64,000 nt of DNA, from assembly GCF_900129035.1 (NCBI RefSeq), contig NZ_FQTW01000002.1, forward strand, positions 244,574-308,573, written 5' to 3'. Each line of letters opens with the position of its first letter. Positions within the stretch are counted from its first letter, which is position 1. Below the pieces are notes generated by a model. The model was given only the letters and a program-made list of their open reading frames with translations. It was not told the DNA's origin and did no database searches. A program made the position numbers and the translations under genes. Positions 44,249 through 53,335 of the stretch are shown here, piece after piece. The DNA is from Psychroflexus salarius. GTDB lineage: Bacteria > Bacteroidota > Bacteroidia > Flavobacteriales > Flavobacteriaceae.

Positions 44249-46639
44249 TTAATCGTCATCTTCATCATCAATAATTTGAAGATGTGGTTTCTTCATGGTC
44301 TCTTTATTAGCTATACTTCGTTCAAGAGAAAGTAATAAAGAAGGCAACAATAATAGATTAGCCAACATTGCAAATAATAATGTAGCAGAAACCAAACCAC
44401 CTAAGGCAACGGTACCACCAAAACTTGAAATCATGAATACTGAAAATCCGAAGAATAAAACAATAGATGTATAAAACATACTTACGGCTGTTTCACGTAA
44501 TGATGGATAAACCGAACGCCTTATTTTCCAGTTATTAGCTTTTAATTCTTGCCTATACTTTGCTAAAAAATGTATCGTATCATCTACGCTGATTCCAAAT
44601 GCAATACTAAAAACAAGGATGGTAGATGGTTTAATCGGTATACCTATAAAACCCATCATTCCAGCTGTCATGATTAAAGGAAGTAGATTTGGAATTAATG
44701 AAATAATAATCATCCTAAATGATCTAAACATCCAAGCCATGAATACAGCAATTAATACAACCGCTAAACCAAGAGATAATATTAAATTATTCACTAAATA
44801 ATACGTCCCTTTTTGATAGATGAGAGCTTTACCAGTTAATGTCACTTCATAACGATCCTTTGGAAAAAGCTTATCAATCTCTGGTTGCAAGCGATTTTCA
44901 ATTTGCTCAATTTCATCTGTACCAATATCTTTCATGAATATAGTCATCCTAGCATATTGACCAGTAGAATCTACATATGAAGTAATACCATCTTCTGAAT
45001 TAGATAAACTTTTAAGGTATGGCATCATAAAATTTCGCTCTGCTCGTGTTGGCAACTGGTAGTATTTATCATTTCCATTGTAATAAGCCTGCTTAGCGAA
45101 TTTAGCTAGATTAACCACAGAAATTGGCTTTGACAATTCTTCAATCTCAAGAATTTCAGACTCTAAAGCATCCATTTTTTGAAGCGTTGAAAGCTTAACA
45201 ACACCATTTTTTCGATTTGTGTTAATTAATATTTCAAGTGGTAAAACACCGTCAAATTCTTTTTCAAAAAATTTAATTTCTTTGAAGAATTCAGCTTGTT
45301 GAGGCATATCTTCAAGTAAACTACCCGAAACACGAATCTTATAAATTCCTATAATACTTAAAACTAGTATAAATACAGCCATAAAATAAATGGCAACTCT
45401 ATGATGTTTAACCATTTTAACCATCCATTCTACAAAGCCTTCAATCCAGTGTTTTCCTAAGTGCTTTAAATGCTTTTCTTTAGGCTGTGGCATGTAGCTA
45501 TAAATAATAGGAATAATAAACAAGCTGAGTAGAAATATAGCGACGATATTGATTGAAGCTAACACACCAAATTCTACTAACAACTCACTTTGGGTAAAAA
45601 TAAAGGTCGCAAAACCAGATGCTGTGGTTAAATTAGTCATCAACGTTGCATTACCAACTTTTGTGATGACGCGCTGTAACGACTTAGCTTTATTACCATG
45701 TTTTTTAATTTCTTGCTGATACTTATTAATCAAGAAAATACAATTTGGTATCCCTATAATTATAATAAGTGGCGGAATGACAGCAGTTAGAACAGTAATT
45801 TCATAACCGATTAAGCCTATGAACCCAAAAGCCCACATCACTCCGATAATTACAGTGAACATGGCTATTAAAGTTGCTCTAAATGATCTAAAGAAGAAAA
45901 AGAATATAAATGAAGTGACTAATAAAGCCGCAAGAACAAACCATTGAATTTCATCGACAATATTTTGAGAATTTAAGGTTCTAATATAAGGCATTCCAGA
46001 CACCTTAAGATCTTTATTGTTAGAGGCTTCAAACTTTTCAATTAAAGGTTGAAGTTTTTGAACAATAAATTCTTTTCTAGCTTTATTATCAACAACACTG
46101 TCTTTTAAATAAACAGCCGTTTGAACTGTCTGAGTCTTGGAGTTAAACACCAAACCTTCGTAAAAAGGGTAGTTATTAAATAATTGGTTTTTATATTCAA
46201 TTAGTCGATCGGCTGATAGTTTTGATAAGCTATCACTTAAAATAGATGTAAATTCAAATCGCTTAGGGTTTTCTTTCTTAGATAAAGTCATCAAGTTATG
46301 AATCCCTAATACAGATTCTACCTCTGGATAATCTTCTAACTCTAAGGCAAGATTCCTCCATTTTATAAAGCCTTCAACTGTAAATAAGCTTGAGTCTTGA
46401 GTTGCGATTGTAACTAAGTTGCCATCATTTCCAAATATAGTTTCAAAACTCTTATACTGTAAATTAATTTCAGCATCATCAGGAAGTAAATTCGCTTCAG
46501 TATAAGAAAACCTCATGTTTTTCCATTGAGAAGCTAACAAAATGGTACAAATGGTGATTAAGCTAATTATTAAGATACGATTTCTTAAAATAGCGCCTGC
46601 AATTGTGTTCCAAAATCCAAAGCTAAAGAGCTTTTGCAT
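44249..46639 (-). CDS. RND-superfamily transporter, MMPL type
   Basis: 796 residues from the ATG at 46639; a TTG two codons earlier also opens the frame. Twelve transmembrane helices in two sets of six, each set with a large periplasmic loop after its first helix. Motifs include VTVIIGVMWAFGFIGLIGYE and FSIAFGISVDDTIHFLAKYR, the latter with the Asp pair used for proton transfer. The C-terminus is very acidic (IIDDEDDD). This family exports lipids, hopanoids or other hydrophobic compounds; the substrate here is unknown. A good promoter is at 46659-46688. Confidence 0.88.
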   Translation of the reverse strand: MQKLFSFGFWNTIAGAILRNRILIISLITICTILLASQWKNMRFSYTEANLLPDDAEINLQYKSFETIFGNDGNLVTIATQDSSLFTVEGFIKWRNLALELEDYPEVESVLGIHNLMTLSKKENPKRFEFTSILSDSLSKLSADRLIEYKNQLFNNYPFYEGLVFNSKTQTVQTAVYLKDSVVDNKARKEFIVQKLQPLIEKFEASNNKDLKVSGMPYIRTLNSQNIVDEIQWFVLAALLVTSFIFFFFFRSFRATLIAMFTVIIGVMWAFGFIGLIGYEITVLTAVIPPLIIIIGIPNCIFLINKYQQEIKKHGNKAKSLQRVITKVGNATLMTNLTTASGFATFIFTQSELLVEFGVLASINIVAIFLLSLFIIPIIYSYMPQPKEKHLKHLGKHWIEGFVEWMVKMVKHHRVAIYFMAVFILVLSIIGIYKIRVSGSLLEDMPQQAEFFKEIKFFEKEFDGVLPLEILINTNRKNGVVKLSTLQKMDALESEILEIEELSKPISVVNLAKFAKQAYYNGNDKYYQLPTRAERNFMMPYLKSLSNSEDGITSYVDSTGQYARMTIFMKDIGTDEIEQIENRLQPEIDKLFPKDRYEVTLTGKALIYQKGTYYLVNNLILSLGLAVVLIAVFMAWMFRSFRMIIISLIPNLLPLIMTAGMMGFIGIPIKPSTILVFSIAFGISVDDTIHFLAKYRQELKANNWKIRRSVYPSLRETAVSMFYTSIVLFFGFSVFMISSFGGTVALGGLVSATLLFAMLANLLLLPSLLLSLERSIANKETMKKPHLQIIDDEDDD

Positions 46640-46658
46640 AATCAATATTTAGAATTTG

Positions 46659-46688
46659 CAAATGTATAAAACCATAGCTTATTTCAAA
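46659..46688 (-). promoter_or_regulatory. Promoter of the RND transporter
   Basis: Reverse strand TTTG (46685-46688), 18 bases, TACATTTG (46659-46666). This fits the Bacteroidota promoter with spacing one short of 19. The ATG is 19 bases further on. It supports an independent transcript for the transporter rather than read-through from the DUF5686 gene. Confidence 0.65.
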
Positions 46689-46695
46689 CTTAAAA

Positions 46696-48996
46696 TCAAA
46701 GCTTTAGGTAAAAGGTAAATTTAAATGATAGGTTGTCTTCAAAAACTGGTAAGTGGTAAGCGCCATAACGATAAGCAAAACTTAATCCAAAACCATAAAG
46801 TATATTATTAATTTCAAATCCAGCTTCATTGTATAACTCGTTTAGTGTATTAAAATTAACGAGTTGATGTTGCTCTATTTCACTAAATCCACCAATCGCA
46901 TGCCGGCTAATTAAAACCAATTGTGGTTGCAATAAGTTTGAGAACTTAAATTTGTTAAACCTATGTTTAACATGTAAGGTTGCTTGTCGTGTATTGAAAA
47001 ACTCATTAAAATACATCGTTTCAAAACTTTTTACACCAGCTACCGAAAAGCGGTTTATAATATTTTCTTTATTAGGGCTGTTAGGAAATGCATGAAAAAC
47101 ATGGGTGATTGGAATGTCTCCAAAGCCAATATTTCCTTCAAGTGTAAATTCTGTTTGATGACCGTTTACATGTGCTTGATTTAAAGTTGCTTTTGCACTA
47201 ATTTTAGTAAAATTGAAATCACCTTCTAGCAAATTTGCAAAGCTTTGTTCTACTTGAGCACTAAAAGAAGGCGAATTTTCTTCTGCTAAATAAATTCGAT
47301 TATCAAGGGCTATATTTTTTGAGTTTGGCATCCATCGTAAGCTTAATTTAGCTGTTGAAAGATTATAACCTTCAAATATACCATCAGAAGTTCTAAATGC
47401 ATAAGAACGCGTTTGATCTATATCAGTTTTTTCAAGTCTTAGCTCAGTTAATAGTTGTGGCGTGAAATTATGCTGTAAGCTTAAGCCTAATTTCTCGTAT
47501 TGATAGAAATAAGTGATATTAACTAATCGCGGCTCAAAAATAGAATAGACACGTTGGTCTGTTAAATAGGCATTTGTTCCAACTTCTTTAATATCATTCT
47601 CATAATGTAAATTAAACCAAGTATTTGTTGGCTTGTTTAAGTTTAAACCACTACTAAAACCATACTTAAAACTTGTATCTTTAGTACCGTAGGCCGAGTA
47701 AGCACCTAACCTAAACCACTCTGAAAACTGCTGATTAGTCTGTAAGCCTAAACCTAATCTAAAGCCTTCATAATTATTGACTTTAATTAATCGTGTTAAA
47801 TCAACATCTAAAAATTCAATCGGCAAAAAACCTTGCTCAAACGCATTGATTCGTCTAATTCGACCATTTAAATTGTGGTTTTCAATATACTGATTTAGTG
47901 CCAGTGGTTGGTTTGGTGGTTGAGATAAAAACAAACTTGCGAGATTTTGCCAAGTCGTTTCGTTAAGAGCTGTTTTTTTTGCTTTATAATAAGTATCAAC
48001 CAATCTCGTGTTTTTAGATTTAGGCAATTCAACCTGAGATTTTAAAATTCTTAATAATTGAAGTTGTGCATATTCTGATGAGTCTGGAAGCCTTGGCTGA
48101 ATTAATCCAAACTTTAAACCACCTCCAAAAAATGAAAGTTTTTGCCCACCTTGACCTCTAGTAATAGTAACAGCTTGATAAACAGGCCATTTCTGCACTT
48201 TGTCAAACTGAAGTCTCACCCAAGCATTATAACTACCGCGATTTAATAAAACTAGATCGGAGATTGAGCGATGTTTTAAATTAATTACAATATAGCCTTC
48301 CCAATTTGAAATATTCTGGCGAGACTTAAAATAGATCACTTCAAAACTAGGCTTAGAGGTGACCTGAAAAAAATCAAATGCCTCATAACGTTTTTTTCCG
48401 ACTGGCGAAAACACTTGCTGAGAGAAAACTTCAAAATAAGTTTCAAACACATTATAACTCAACAATTCACGGCTAAGCATTTTTTGGTTAACTTTTTCAA
48501 AACCATTTAAATCAATCTCTTCAATTTCAACTGTGGTTGAATTTTTAAAGACGTTTAATCGGCTTGATTTTCTTAAGTCAAAGTTTGGAATGTTTGTTTG
48601 TGTAGGAACTATTTTTGTCCGTTCGTAAGTTTTAGCTGAAAAACCTCTGAGTATAGCTTGGTTAATAAGATCATCTAACTGATTTTTTTGTACTAGAGAT
48701 ATAGGTTTTAGTTGGGCATTCTGTTCAAGTTGAAGTTGAGTGTTTTTTTGAGGATGAAAAGATTTAGAATGAAATTTTGGTGCAAATACTTCAACTGAAT
48801 CTGATAAATTTTCAGAAAAAACAAAACCACCATCAGCATTTTGAATAAAAGCCTTTTGGTGGTTGTAAGCAATTGCGTTATAAATTGGTTGATTTTCAGC
48901 ATTAAAAACACGTATTGTGTCTATTTTTTGCTGAGCAAGCATCAAACTTACTTGACAAAAACCAATAAAGAAGCAAATTATTTTCAATAATGTCAA
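46696..48996 (-). CDS. DUF5686 family outer-membrane protein
   Basis: 766 residues. Signal peptide about 1-21 (SLMLAQQ), an N-terminal carboxypeptidase-D-like region (DTIRVFNAENQPIYNAIAYN), then the long strand-rich body of the DUF5686 family with a C-terminal barrel ending in FTFYLKL. Function of the family is unknown; it occurs widely in Bacteroidota as outer-membrane proteins with an attached sandwich domain. The start is TTG at 48996, or a TTG three codons later (giving MKIICFFIGF); no ATG is near. It lies 11 bases after frr. Confidence 0.75.
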   Translation of the reverse strand: MTLLKIICFFIGFCQVSLMLAQQKIDTIRVFNAENQPIYNAIAYNHQKAFIQNADGGFVFSENLSDSVEVFAPKFHSKSFHPQKNTQLQLEQNAQLKPISLVQKNQLDDLINQAILRGFSAKTYERTKIVPTQTNIPNFDLRKSSRLNVFKNSTTVEIEEIDLNGFEKVNQKMLSRELLSYNVFETYFEVFSQQVFSPVGKKRYEAFDFFQVTSKPSFEVIYFKSRQNISNWEGYIVINLKHRSISDLVLLNRGSYNAWVRLQFDKVQKWPVYQAVTITRGQGGQKLSFFGGGLKFGLIQPRLPDSSEYAQLQLLRILKSQVELPKSKNTRLVDTYYKAKKTALNETTWQNLASLFLSQPPNQPLALNQYIENHNLNGRIRRINAFEQGFLPIEFLDVDLTRLIKVNNYEGFRLGLGLQTNQQFSEWFRLGAYSAYGTKDTSFKYGFSSGLNLNKPTNTWFNLHYENDIKEVGTNAYLTDQRVYSIFEPRLVNITYFYQYEKLGLSLQHNFTPQLLTELRLEKTDIDQTRSYAFRTSDGIFEGYNLSTAKLSLRWMPNSKNIALDNRIYLAEENSPSFSAQVEQSFANLLEGDFNFTKISAKATLNQAHVNGHQTEFTLEGNIGFGDIPITHVFHAFPNSPNKENIINRFSVAGVKSFETMYFNEFFNTRQATLHVKHRFNKFKFSNLLQPQLVLISRHAIGGFSEIEQHQLVNFNTLNELYNEAGFEINNILYGFGLSFAYRYGAYHLPVFEDNLSFKFTFYLKL

Positions 48997-49007
48997 CTAA
49001 GCAACAG

Positions 49008-49562
49008 TTAAACTGTCATGATTTCTTTTTCTTTAGCCGTATAGATGTCATCTATTCTAGCCACAAACTTATCCGTTAATTTCTGAACATCTTCTTCTAA
49101 GTCTTTTTGTGTATCTTCTGGCAAGTCTAACTTTTTCAAATCCGCTAAAGCACTTCGGCGGTCATTTCTCACACCAATTTTTGCTTCTTCGGCTTCGGCT
49201 TTAGCTTGTTTAGCAAGTTGTTGACGGCGTTCTTCAGTTAAGGGTGGCACATTAATAATAACGTTATTACCATTATTTGATGGGTTAAAACCTAGATTAG
49301 CATTTTGAATTCCTTTTTCTATTTCAGGAATTAAGCCTTTCTCAAAAGGTTGAATTGATAAGGTTCTAGCATCTGGTGTATTGATATTACTAACCTGACT
49401 TAAAGGTGTTTGTGAGCCGTAATACTCTACCATTACCGAGTTTAACATGGTTGGGTTAGCTTTACCGGCTCTAATGTTAATTAATTGCTTTTCTAAGTGC
49501 TTAATAGCATTTTGCATAGCTTCTTCTGCGCTATCCAAAATAAAATCTACATCTTCATTCAT
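49008..49562 (-). CDS. frr: Ribosome recycling factor
   Basis: 184 residues, full length. RRF splits post-termination ribosomes with EF-G. The triple-helix body contains LINIRAGKANPTMLNSVMVEYYGS and QPFEKGLIPEIEKGI, then the conserved PPLTEERRQQLAKQAK and VRNDRRSALADLKK motifs. It sits 14 bases downstream of pyrH, the canonical pair. Confidence 0.97.
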   Translation of the reverse strand: MNEDVDFILDSAEEAMQNAIKHLEKQLINIRAGKANPTMLNSVMVEYYGSQTPLSQVSNINTPDARTLSIQPFEKGLIPEIEKGIQNANLGFNPSNNGNNVIINVPPLTEERRQQLAKQAKAEAEEAKIGVRNDRRSALADLKKLDLPEDTQKDLEEDVQKLTDKFVARIDDIYTAKEKEIMTV

Positions 49563-49576
49563 ATGTAATAATTAAA

Positions 49577-50284
49577 TTATAGATTAACTTTTGTTCCTAT
49601 ATTTTCTCCTGAGACAACTTTAAATAGGTTGCCACGCGTATTCATATCAAATACTATAATTGGTAATTCATTTTCTTGACTCAAAGTAAATGCTGTGGTG
49701 TCCATAACTTTAAGACCTTTTTTGAGTACATCTTCAAAAGTAATAAAATCGAACTTGGTTGCATTTTGATTCTGTTCAGGGTCTTCGGTATAAATGCCAT
49801 CAACACGCGTTCCTTTTAAAATCACATCAGCTTCAATTTCAATAGCTCGCAAAACAGCTGCAGAATCTGTTGTAAAATATGGATTTCCGGTACCTCCACC
49901 AAAAATCACTACACGACCTTTTTCAAGATGCCGCATAGCTTTGCGTCTTATAAAAGGCTCTGCAACTTCATTAATTTTAATAGCAGATTGTAATCGCGTT
50001 TGAATTCCACTGTTTTCACAAGCACTTTGTAATGCCAGACCATTTATGACTGTCGCTAGCATACCCATGTGATCGCCTTGAACACGATCCATGCCTTTGC
50101 TAGCGCCAGCAACACCTCTAAAAATATTTCCACCACCAATAACAATAGCTACTTCCACGCCTTTATCTACAAGTGTTTTAATTTCTTTAGCATAGTCATT
50201 TAAACGCTCAGGATCAATACCATATTGACGATTTCCCATTAATGCTTCTCCTGATAATTTAAGTAAAACTCTTTTGTAGTGCAT
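49577..50284 (-). CDS. pyrH: UMP kinase
   Basis: 235 residues from the ATG at 50284 ([17 protein letters not shown]). It phosphorylates UMP to UDP. The amino-acid kinase fold shows the lysine-containing LLKLSGEAL, the GGGNIFRG glycine loop, and [23 protein letters not shown] at 50305 would add seven residues, but it forms part of the -7 box TATATTTG, so the ATG is better. Followed by frr in an operon. Confidence 0.96.
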   Translation of the reverse strand: MHYKRVLLKLSGEALMGNRQYGIDPERLNDYAKEIKTLVDKGVEVAIVIGGGNIFRGVAGASKGMDRVQGDHMGMLATVINGLALQSACENSGIQTRLQSAIKINEVAEPFIRRKAMRHLEKGRVVIFGGGTGNPYFTTDSAAVLRAIEIEADVILKGTRVDGIYTEDPEQNQNATKFDFITFEDVLKKGLKVMDTTAFTLSQENELPIIVFDMNTRGNLFKVVSGENIGTKVNL

Positions 50285-50302
50285 AATTCTGATATTGTTT
50301 TG

Positions 50303-50310
50303 CAAATATA
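50303..50310 (-). promoter_or_regulatory. -7 element of pyrH-frr
   Basis: Reverse strand TATATTTG fits TAnnTTTG, 18 bases before the pyrH ATG at 50284. No TTTG at 19-base spacing. It also rules out the upstream TTG as the translation start. Confidence 0.5.
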
Positions 50311-50368
50311 GGTATTATAGGATTCGTTTTTGCATTCGAAGTTTACTTTTTAATTGACCAATAAAAAC

Positions 50369-50402
50369 AAAAAAGCCAATTAATTTTATTAATTGGCTTT
50401 TT
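50369..50402 (-). terminator. Terminator of the rpsB-tsf operon
   Basis: AGCCAATTAAT and ATTAATTGGCT arms with loop TTT and flanking A and T runs; on the reverse strand the stem is followed by a long U-rich tail. It lies 23 bases after the tsf stop and separates tsf from pyrH. Confidence 0.85.
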
Positions 50403-50424
50403 GAAACTAAGTTATAAAATGTCT

Positions 50425-51252
50425 TTACACTAAGGCAACACGCTCAAATGCTGTAACTTCAGCATCTTTACCGAGATTGGCTTTTACGTGATCTGAGACA
50501 GATGTTTTGTTATCTTTAATAAAAGCTTGATTAACCAAGGTATTGTCTTTGAAGAAACGCTTTAATTTTCCTTGAGCAATTTTGTCTAACATTTCTTCAG
50601 GCTTACCTTCTTCTCGTAATTGATCTTTGGCGATTTCAATTTCTTTTTGAATCGTTGCTTCATCAACACCATCTTGATTTAATGCAACAGGATTCATAGC
50701 AGCAGCTTGCATAGAAACATCTTTTGCAACTTCTTCTGCTTGATCACCAGCAGTTGACAGACCTGTTAAAACAGCAATTTTATTACCAGCGTGAATGTAA
50801 GAACCTACAAAAGGAGCTTCTAAAGTTTTAAAAGCGCCAATTTCTAATTTCTCACCAATAACACCAGTTTGCTCGATTAATTTTTCTTCAACGGTTAAAC
50901 CTTTAAAGTCTTGTTTCAATAATTCTTCTTTAGAAGATGTACTCAAAGCAAGTTCAGCTAGTTCTGTAGCTAACTCTACAAAGCTATCGTTTTTGGCAAC
51001 AAAATCAGTTTCGCAATTAAGAGAAACAATTACACCTTTTGATGCATCGGCGTTAACTTTAGCAATCACAGCACCTTCTGAAGAATCTCTGTCGGCTCTT
51101 TTTGCAGCAACTTTTTGACCTTTCTTACGAAGGATTTCAATTGCTGAATCAAAATCACCTTCAGCCTCAACTAGGGCTTTTTTACAGTCCATCATACCAG
51201 CGCCAGTGGCTTTTCTTAATTTGTTTACTTCTGCAGCAGTTATTTTTGACAT
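50425..51252 (-). CDS. tsf: Translation elongation factor Ts
   Basis: 275 residues. EF-Ts recycles EF-Tu by GDP release. The N-terminal UBA-like domain has VNKLRKATGAGMMDCKKALVEAEGD, the core contains the TDFVAKND motif that inserts into EF-Tu, and the C-terminal part has MNPVALNQDGVD. Full length. It follows rpsB after a 90-base gap that contains a stem-loop. Confidence 0.97.
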   Translation of the reverse strand: MSKITAAEVNKLRKATGAGMMDCKKALVEAEGDFDSAIEILRKKGQKVAAKRADRDSSEGAVIAKVNADASKGVIVSLNCETDFVAKNDSFVELATELAELALSTSSKEELLKQDFKGLTVEEKLIEQTGVIGEKLEIGAFKTLEAPFVGSYIHAGNKIAVLTGLSTAGDQAEEVAKDVSMQAAAMNPVALNQDGVDEATIQKEIEIAKDQLREEGKPEEMLDKIAQGKLKRFFKDNTLVNQAFIKDNKTSVSDHVKANLGKDAEVTAFERVALV

Positions 51253-51276
51253 AACGTAATTTTTTATTTTAATGTG

Positions 51277-51312
51277 AAAGTCGTTTGAAATTTTGACAAA
51301 TCAAACGACTTT
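51277..51312 (-). promoter_or_regulatory. Stem-loop between rpsB and tsf
   Basis: AAAGTCGTTTGA (51277-51288) and TCAAACGACTTT (51301-51312) form a perfect 12-base stem around a 12-base loop. In the reverse (transcribed) direction it is followed by CACATT, not a U run, so it is not a classical terminator. It may be an attenuator, a processing site or an mRNA stabiliser between the two genes; which is not known. Confidence 0.55.
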
Positions 51313-51342
51313 ATAATATGATAGTAATTTACTTACAAAGAA

Positions 51343-52197
51343 TTAAGATTCTTTAGTTTCATCAGACTTAGCCTCTTCTTTTTTAGCTTCTTCTTTTTGA
51401 ACTTCGGCTTCTTTTGCTTCAGCTGCCTTCTTTTCAGCCGCTTTCTTAGCTTCAGCGTCAGCAACCTTTTTAGCTTCAGCTTCTTTCTTCTCAGCAGCCT
51501 TAGCTTCTTGTCTTGCATTAACACCATCTATGATAGCGTCTGACATGTAAGAAACTACTTTTTTGATAGATCTTGAAGCATCATCATTTGCTGGCACAGC
51601 ATAATCAACATCTCTTGGGTTAGAGTTTGTGTCGATCATGGCAAAAATAGGAATGTTTAATTTTTGTGCTTCTTTAACTGCAATATGCTCTCTAAGTGTA
51701 TCAACAACGAATAGTGCTGCCGGAAGCCTTGTCATGTCAGAAATAGAACCTAAGTTCTTTTCTAATTTAGCACGCATACGATTAACTTGTAATTGCTCTT
51801 TTTTAGATAATGAATCAAAAGAACCATCCTTTTTCATACGGTCTACTGATGCCATTTTCTTTACAGATTTTCTAATCGTCACGAAGTTAGTTAACATACC
51901 ACCAGGCCATCTTTCAGTTATGTAAGGCATGTTAGCTTTTTTAGCTTCTTCAGCTACAATTTCTTTCGCTTGTTTTTTTGTCGCTACAAATAATATTTTA
52001 CGACCACTCGCTGCAATTTTTGCAAGTGCATCTGCAGTTTCCTGCATTTTTGCAGCGGTTTTATATAGATTGATAATGTGAATCCCGTTACGCTCCATAT
52101 AGATGTATGGTGCCATATTTGGGTTCCAACGTCTTGTGAGGTGTCCAAAATGAACGCCTGCGTCGAGTAGTTCTTTAACTTCTACTTCTTTTGCCAT
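51343..52197 (-). CDS. rpsB: 30S ribosomal protein S2 with charged C-terminal extension
   Basis: 284 residues. The S2 core (1 to about 225) is normal: start EVKELLDAGVHFGHLTRRWNP, KAANMPYITERWPGGMLTN region and PRDVDYAVPANDDA. About 60 extra residues follow, made almost only of Lys, Glu and Ala (a long helix or disordered tail); such tails vary in Bacteroidota. S2 binds the small-subunit head-body junction. The 158-base gap upstream contains short hairpins (for example AGGC with GCCT around 52291-52304) that might be an S2 autoregulatory leader, which I cannot confirm. Confidence 0.95.
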   Translation of the reverse strand: MAKEVEVKELLDAGVHFGHLTRRWNPNMAPYIYMERNGIHIINLYKTAAKMQETADALAKIAASGRKILFVATKKQAKEIVAEEAKKANMPYITERWPGGMLTNFVTIRKSVKKMASVDRMKKDGSFDSLSKKEQLQVNRMRAKLEKNLGSISDMTRLPAALFVVDTLREHIAVKEAQKLNIPIFAMIDTNSNPRDVDYAVPANDDASRSIKKVVSYMSDAIIDGVNARQEAKAAEKKEAEAKKVADAEAKKAAEKKAAEAKEAEVQKEEAKKEEAKSDETKES

Positions 52198-52355
52198 TGT
52201 TTTAATAGTTTACGTTCTTGTTTCTAGGTAGCAACAAATAAGTGGCAAATTTTATTTGGCCTTATTCATTTAGATGCTAAACTGTTTAGGCGAATGTGCC
52301 TATTTAACAAAAAACAATTAATTTTATTTTTTAAGCGGCTATGCAGCCTGACCAA

Positions 52356-52742
52356 TTAACGTTTTGAGAATTGGTATTTCTTTCTTGCTTTCTTTTGACC
52401 GAATTTCTTTCTTTCGACCATTCTTGGGTCTCTCATTAATAAACCTTCAGGTTTAAGAATGCTTCTGTACTCAGGATTAATCTCGCATAATGCTCTTGAA
52501 ATTGCTAATCGAATCGCTTCGGCTTGGCCAGTAATTCCACCACCAAAAACATTAACATTGATATCAAATTTCCCTGTATTTTCTGTCAGTTCCATAGGCT
52601 GACCTACTTTATACAATAATGGTCCAGTTGTAAAGTAATCATTAACTTTTTTCTTGTTAACTGTTACTTCACCTTTCCCTTCTGAAAGGTAAACTCTAGC
52701 AACTGCGGTTTTTCTACGACCTATTTTGTGAATTGTCTCCAT
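52356..52742 (-). CDS. rpsI: 30S ribosomal protein S9
   Basis: 128 residues. S9's C-terminal tail reaches the P-site tRNA. Start METIHKIGRRKTAVARVYL, motif GGGITGQAEAIRLAISRAL and the terminal KKARKKYQFSKR with its conserved final Arg are intact. The start overlaps the rplM stop by one base, the standard rplM-rpsI pair. Confidence 0.98.
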   Translation of the reverse strand: METIHKIGRRKTAVARVYLSEGKGEVTVNKKKVNDYFTTGPLLYKVGQPMELTENTGKFDINVNVFGGGITGQAEAIRLAISRALCEINPEYRSILKPEGLLMRDPRMVERKKFGQKKARKKYQFSKR

Positions 52743-53197
52743 TACACGAGTTCGTTTATGTTAATTTGTTTTGGCTTTTGAGCTTCTAAATTATGCTCTG
52801 CATCTGTAAAAACGCGTAAGTTTCTAAACAATGCTGAACCTAATTTATTTTTAGGCAACATTCCTTTTACAGATTTTTCGATAAGTCTGTCAGGATTCTT
52901 ATCAAATAATTCTTGCGCTTTCAAGCTTCTTTGACCACCAGGATAACCGGTGTGTCTCAAATACTCCTTAGCGTCCCACTTTTTACCCGTCAGGCTAACC
53001 TTGGCGGCATTGATAACAATAACGTTATCACCACAGTCAACGTGAGGCGTAAAGTCTGGCTTGTGTTTGCCACGTAGCATTTTGGCGACTACTGAAGCTA
53101 AACGACCAAGCGACTGACCTTCAGCATCTACTAAAACCCACTCTTTATTAACGGAGTTTTTGTTAGCAGAAACTGTTTTGTAACTTAATGTGTTCAC
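52742..53197 (-). CDS. rplM: 50S ribosomal protein L13
   Basis: 151 residues from a GTG start (MNTLSYKTVSANK), the usual Bacteroidota N-terminus. L13 is an early-assembly large-subunit protein. Motifs WVLVDAEGQSLGRLAS and GDNVIVINAAKVSLTGKKW, then KSVKGMLPKNKLG, identify it. A perfect promoter lies at 53257-53287. Confidence 0.97.
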   Translation of the reverse strand: MNTLSYKTVSANKNSVNKEWVLVDAEGQSLGRLASVVAKMLRGKHKPDFTPHVDCGDNVIVINAAKVSLTGKKWDAKEYLRHTGYPGGQRSLKAQELFDKNPDRLIEKSVKGMLPKNKLGSALFRNLRVFTDAEHNLEAQKPKQININELV

Positions 53198-53256
53198 ACT
53201 TAACTTTTTTAATTAAACATTCCTATTTTTCCTATTTCAGTTTTGAAACAGGCGTG

Positions 53257-53287
53257 CAAATTTACGATTATAAATTTTAATAGCAAA
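53257..53287 (-). promoter_or_regulatory. Promoter of rplM-rpsI
   Basis: Reverse strand TTTG (53284-53287), 19 bases, TAAATTTG (53257-53264): exact TTTG-N19-TAnnTTTG. The -33 side is inside a small palindrome, GCAAATCTGATTTGC (53283-53297), a possible operator. The leader would be about 50 bases. rpsB and tsf may be partly read through from here, as no terminator was seen after rpsI. Confidence 0.8.
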
Positions 53288-53335
53288 TCTGATTTGCTTT
53301 TTATTATTTAATCAATCTTATTATCAATGATTTAA

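Noticed and set aside
51333..51527. Second open frame of 64 codons within the end of rpsB
   Set aside because: It is the shifted reading of the Lys/Glu/Ala repeat tail of S2; its Lys/Leu-only composition is an artefact.
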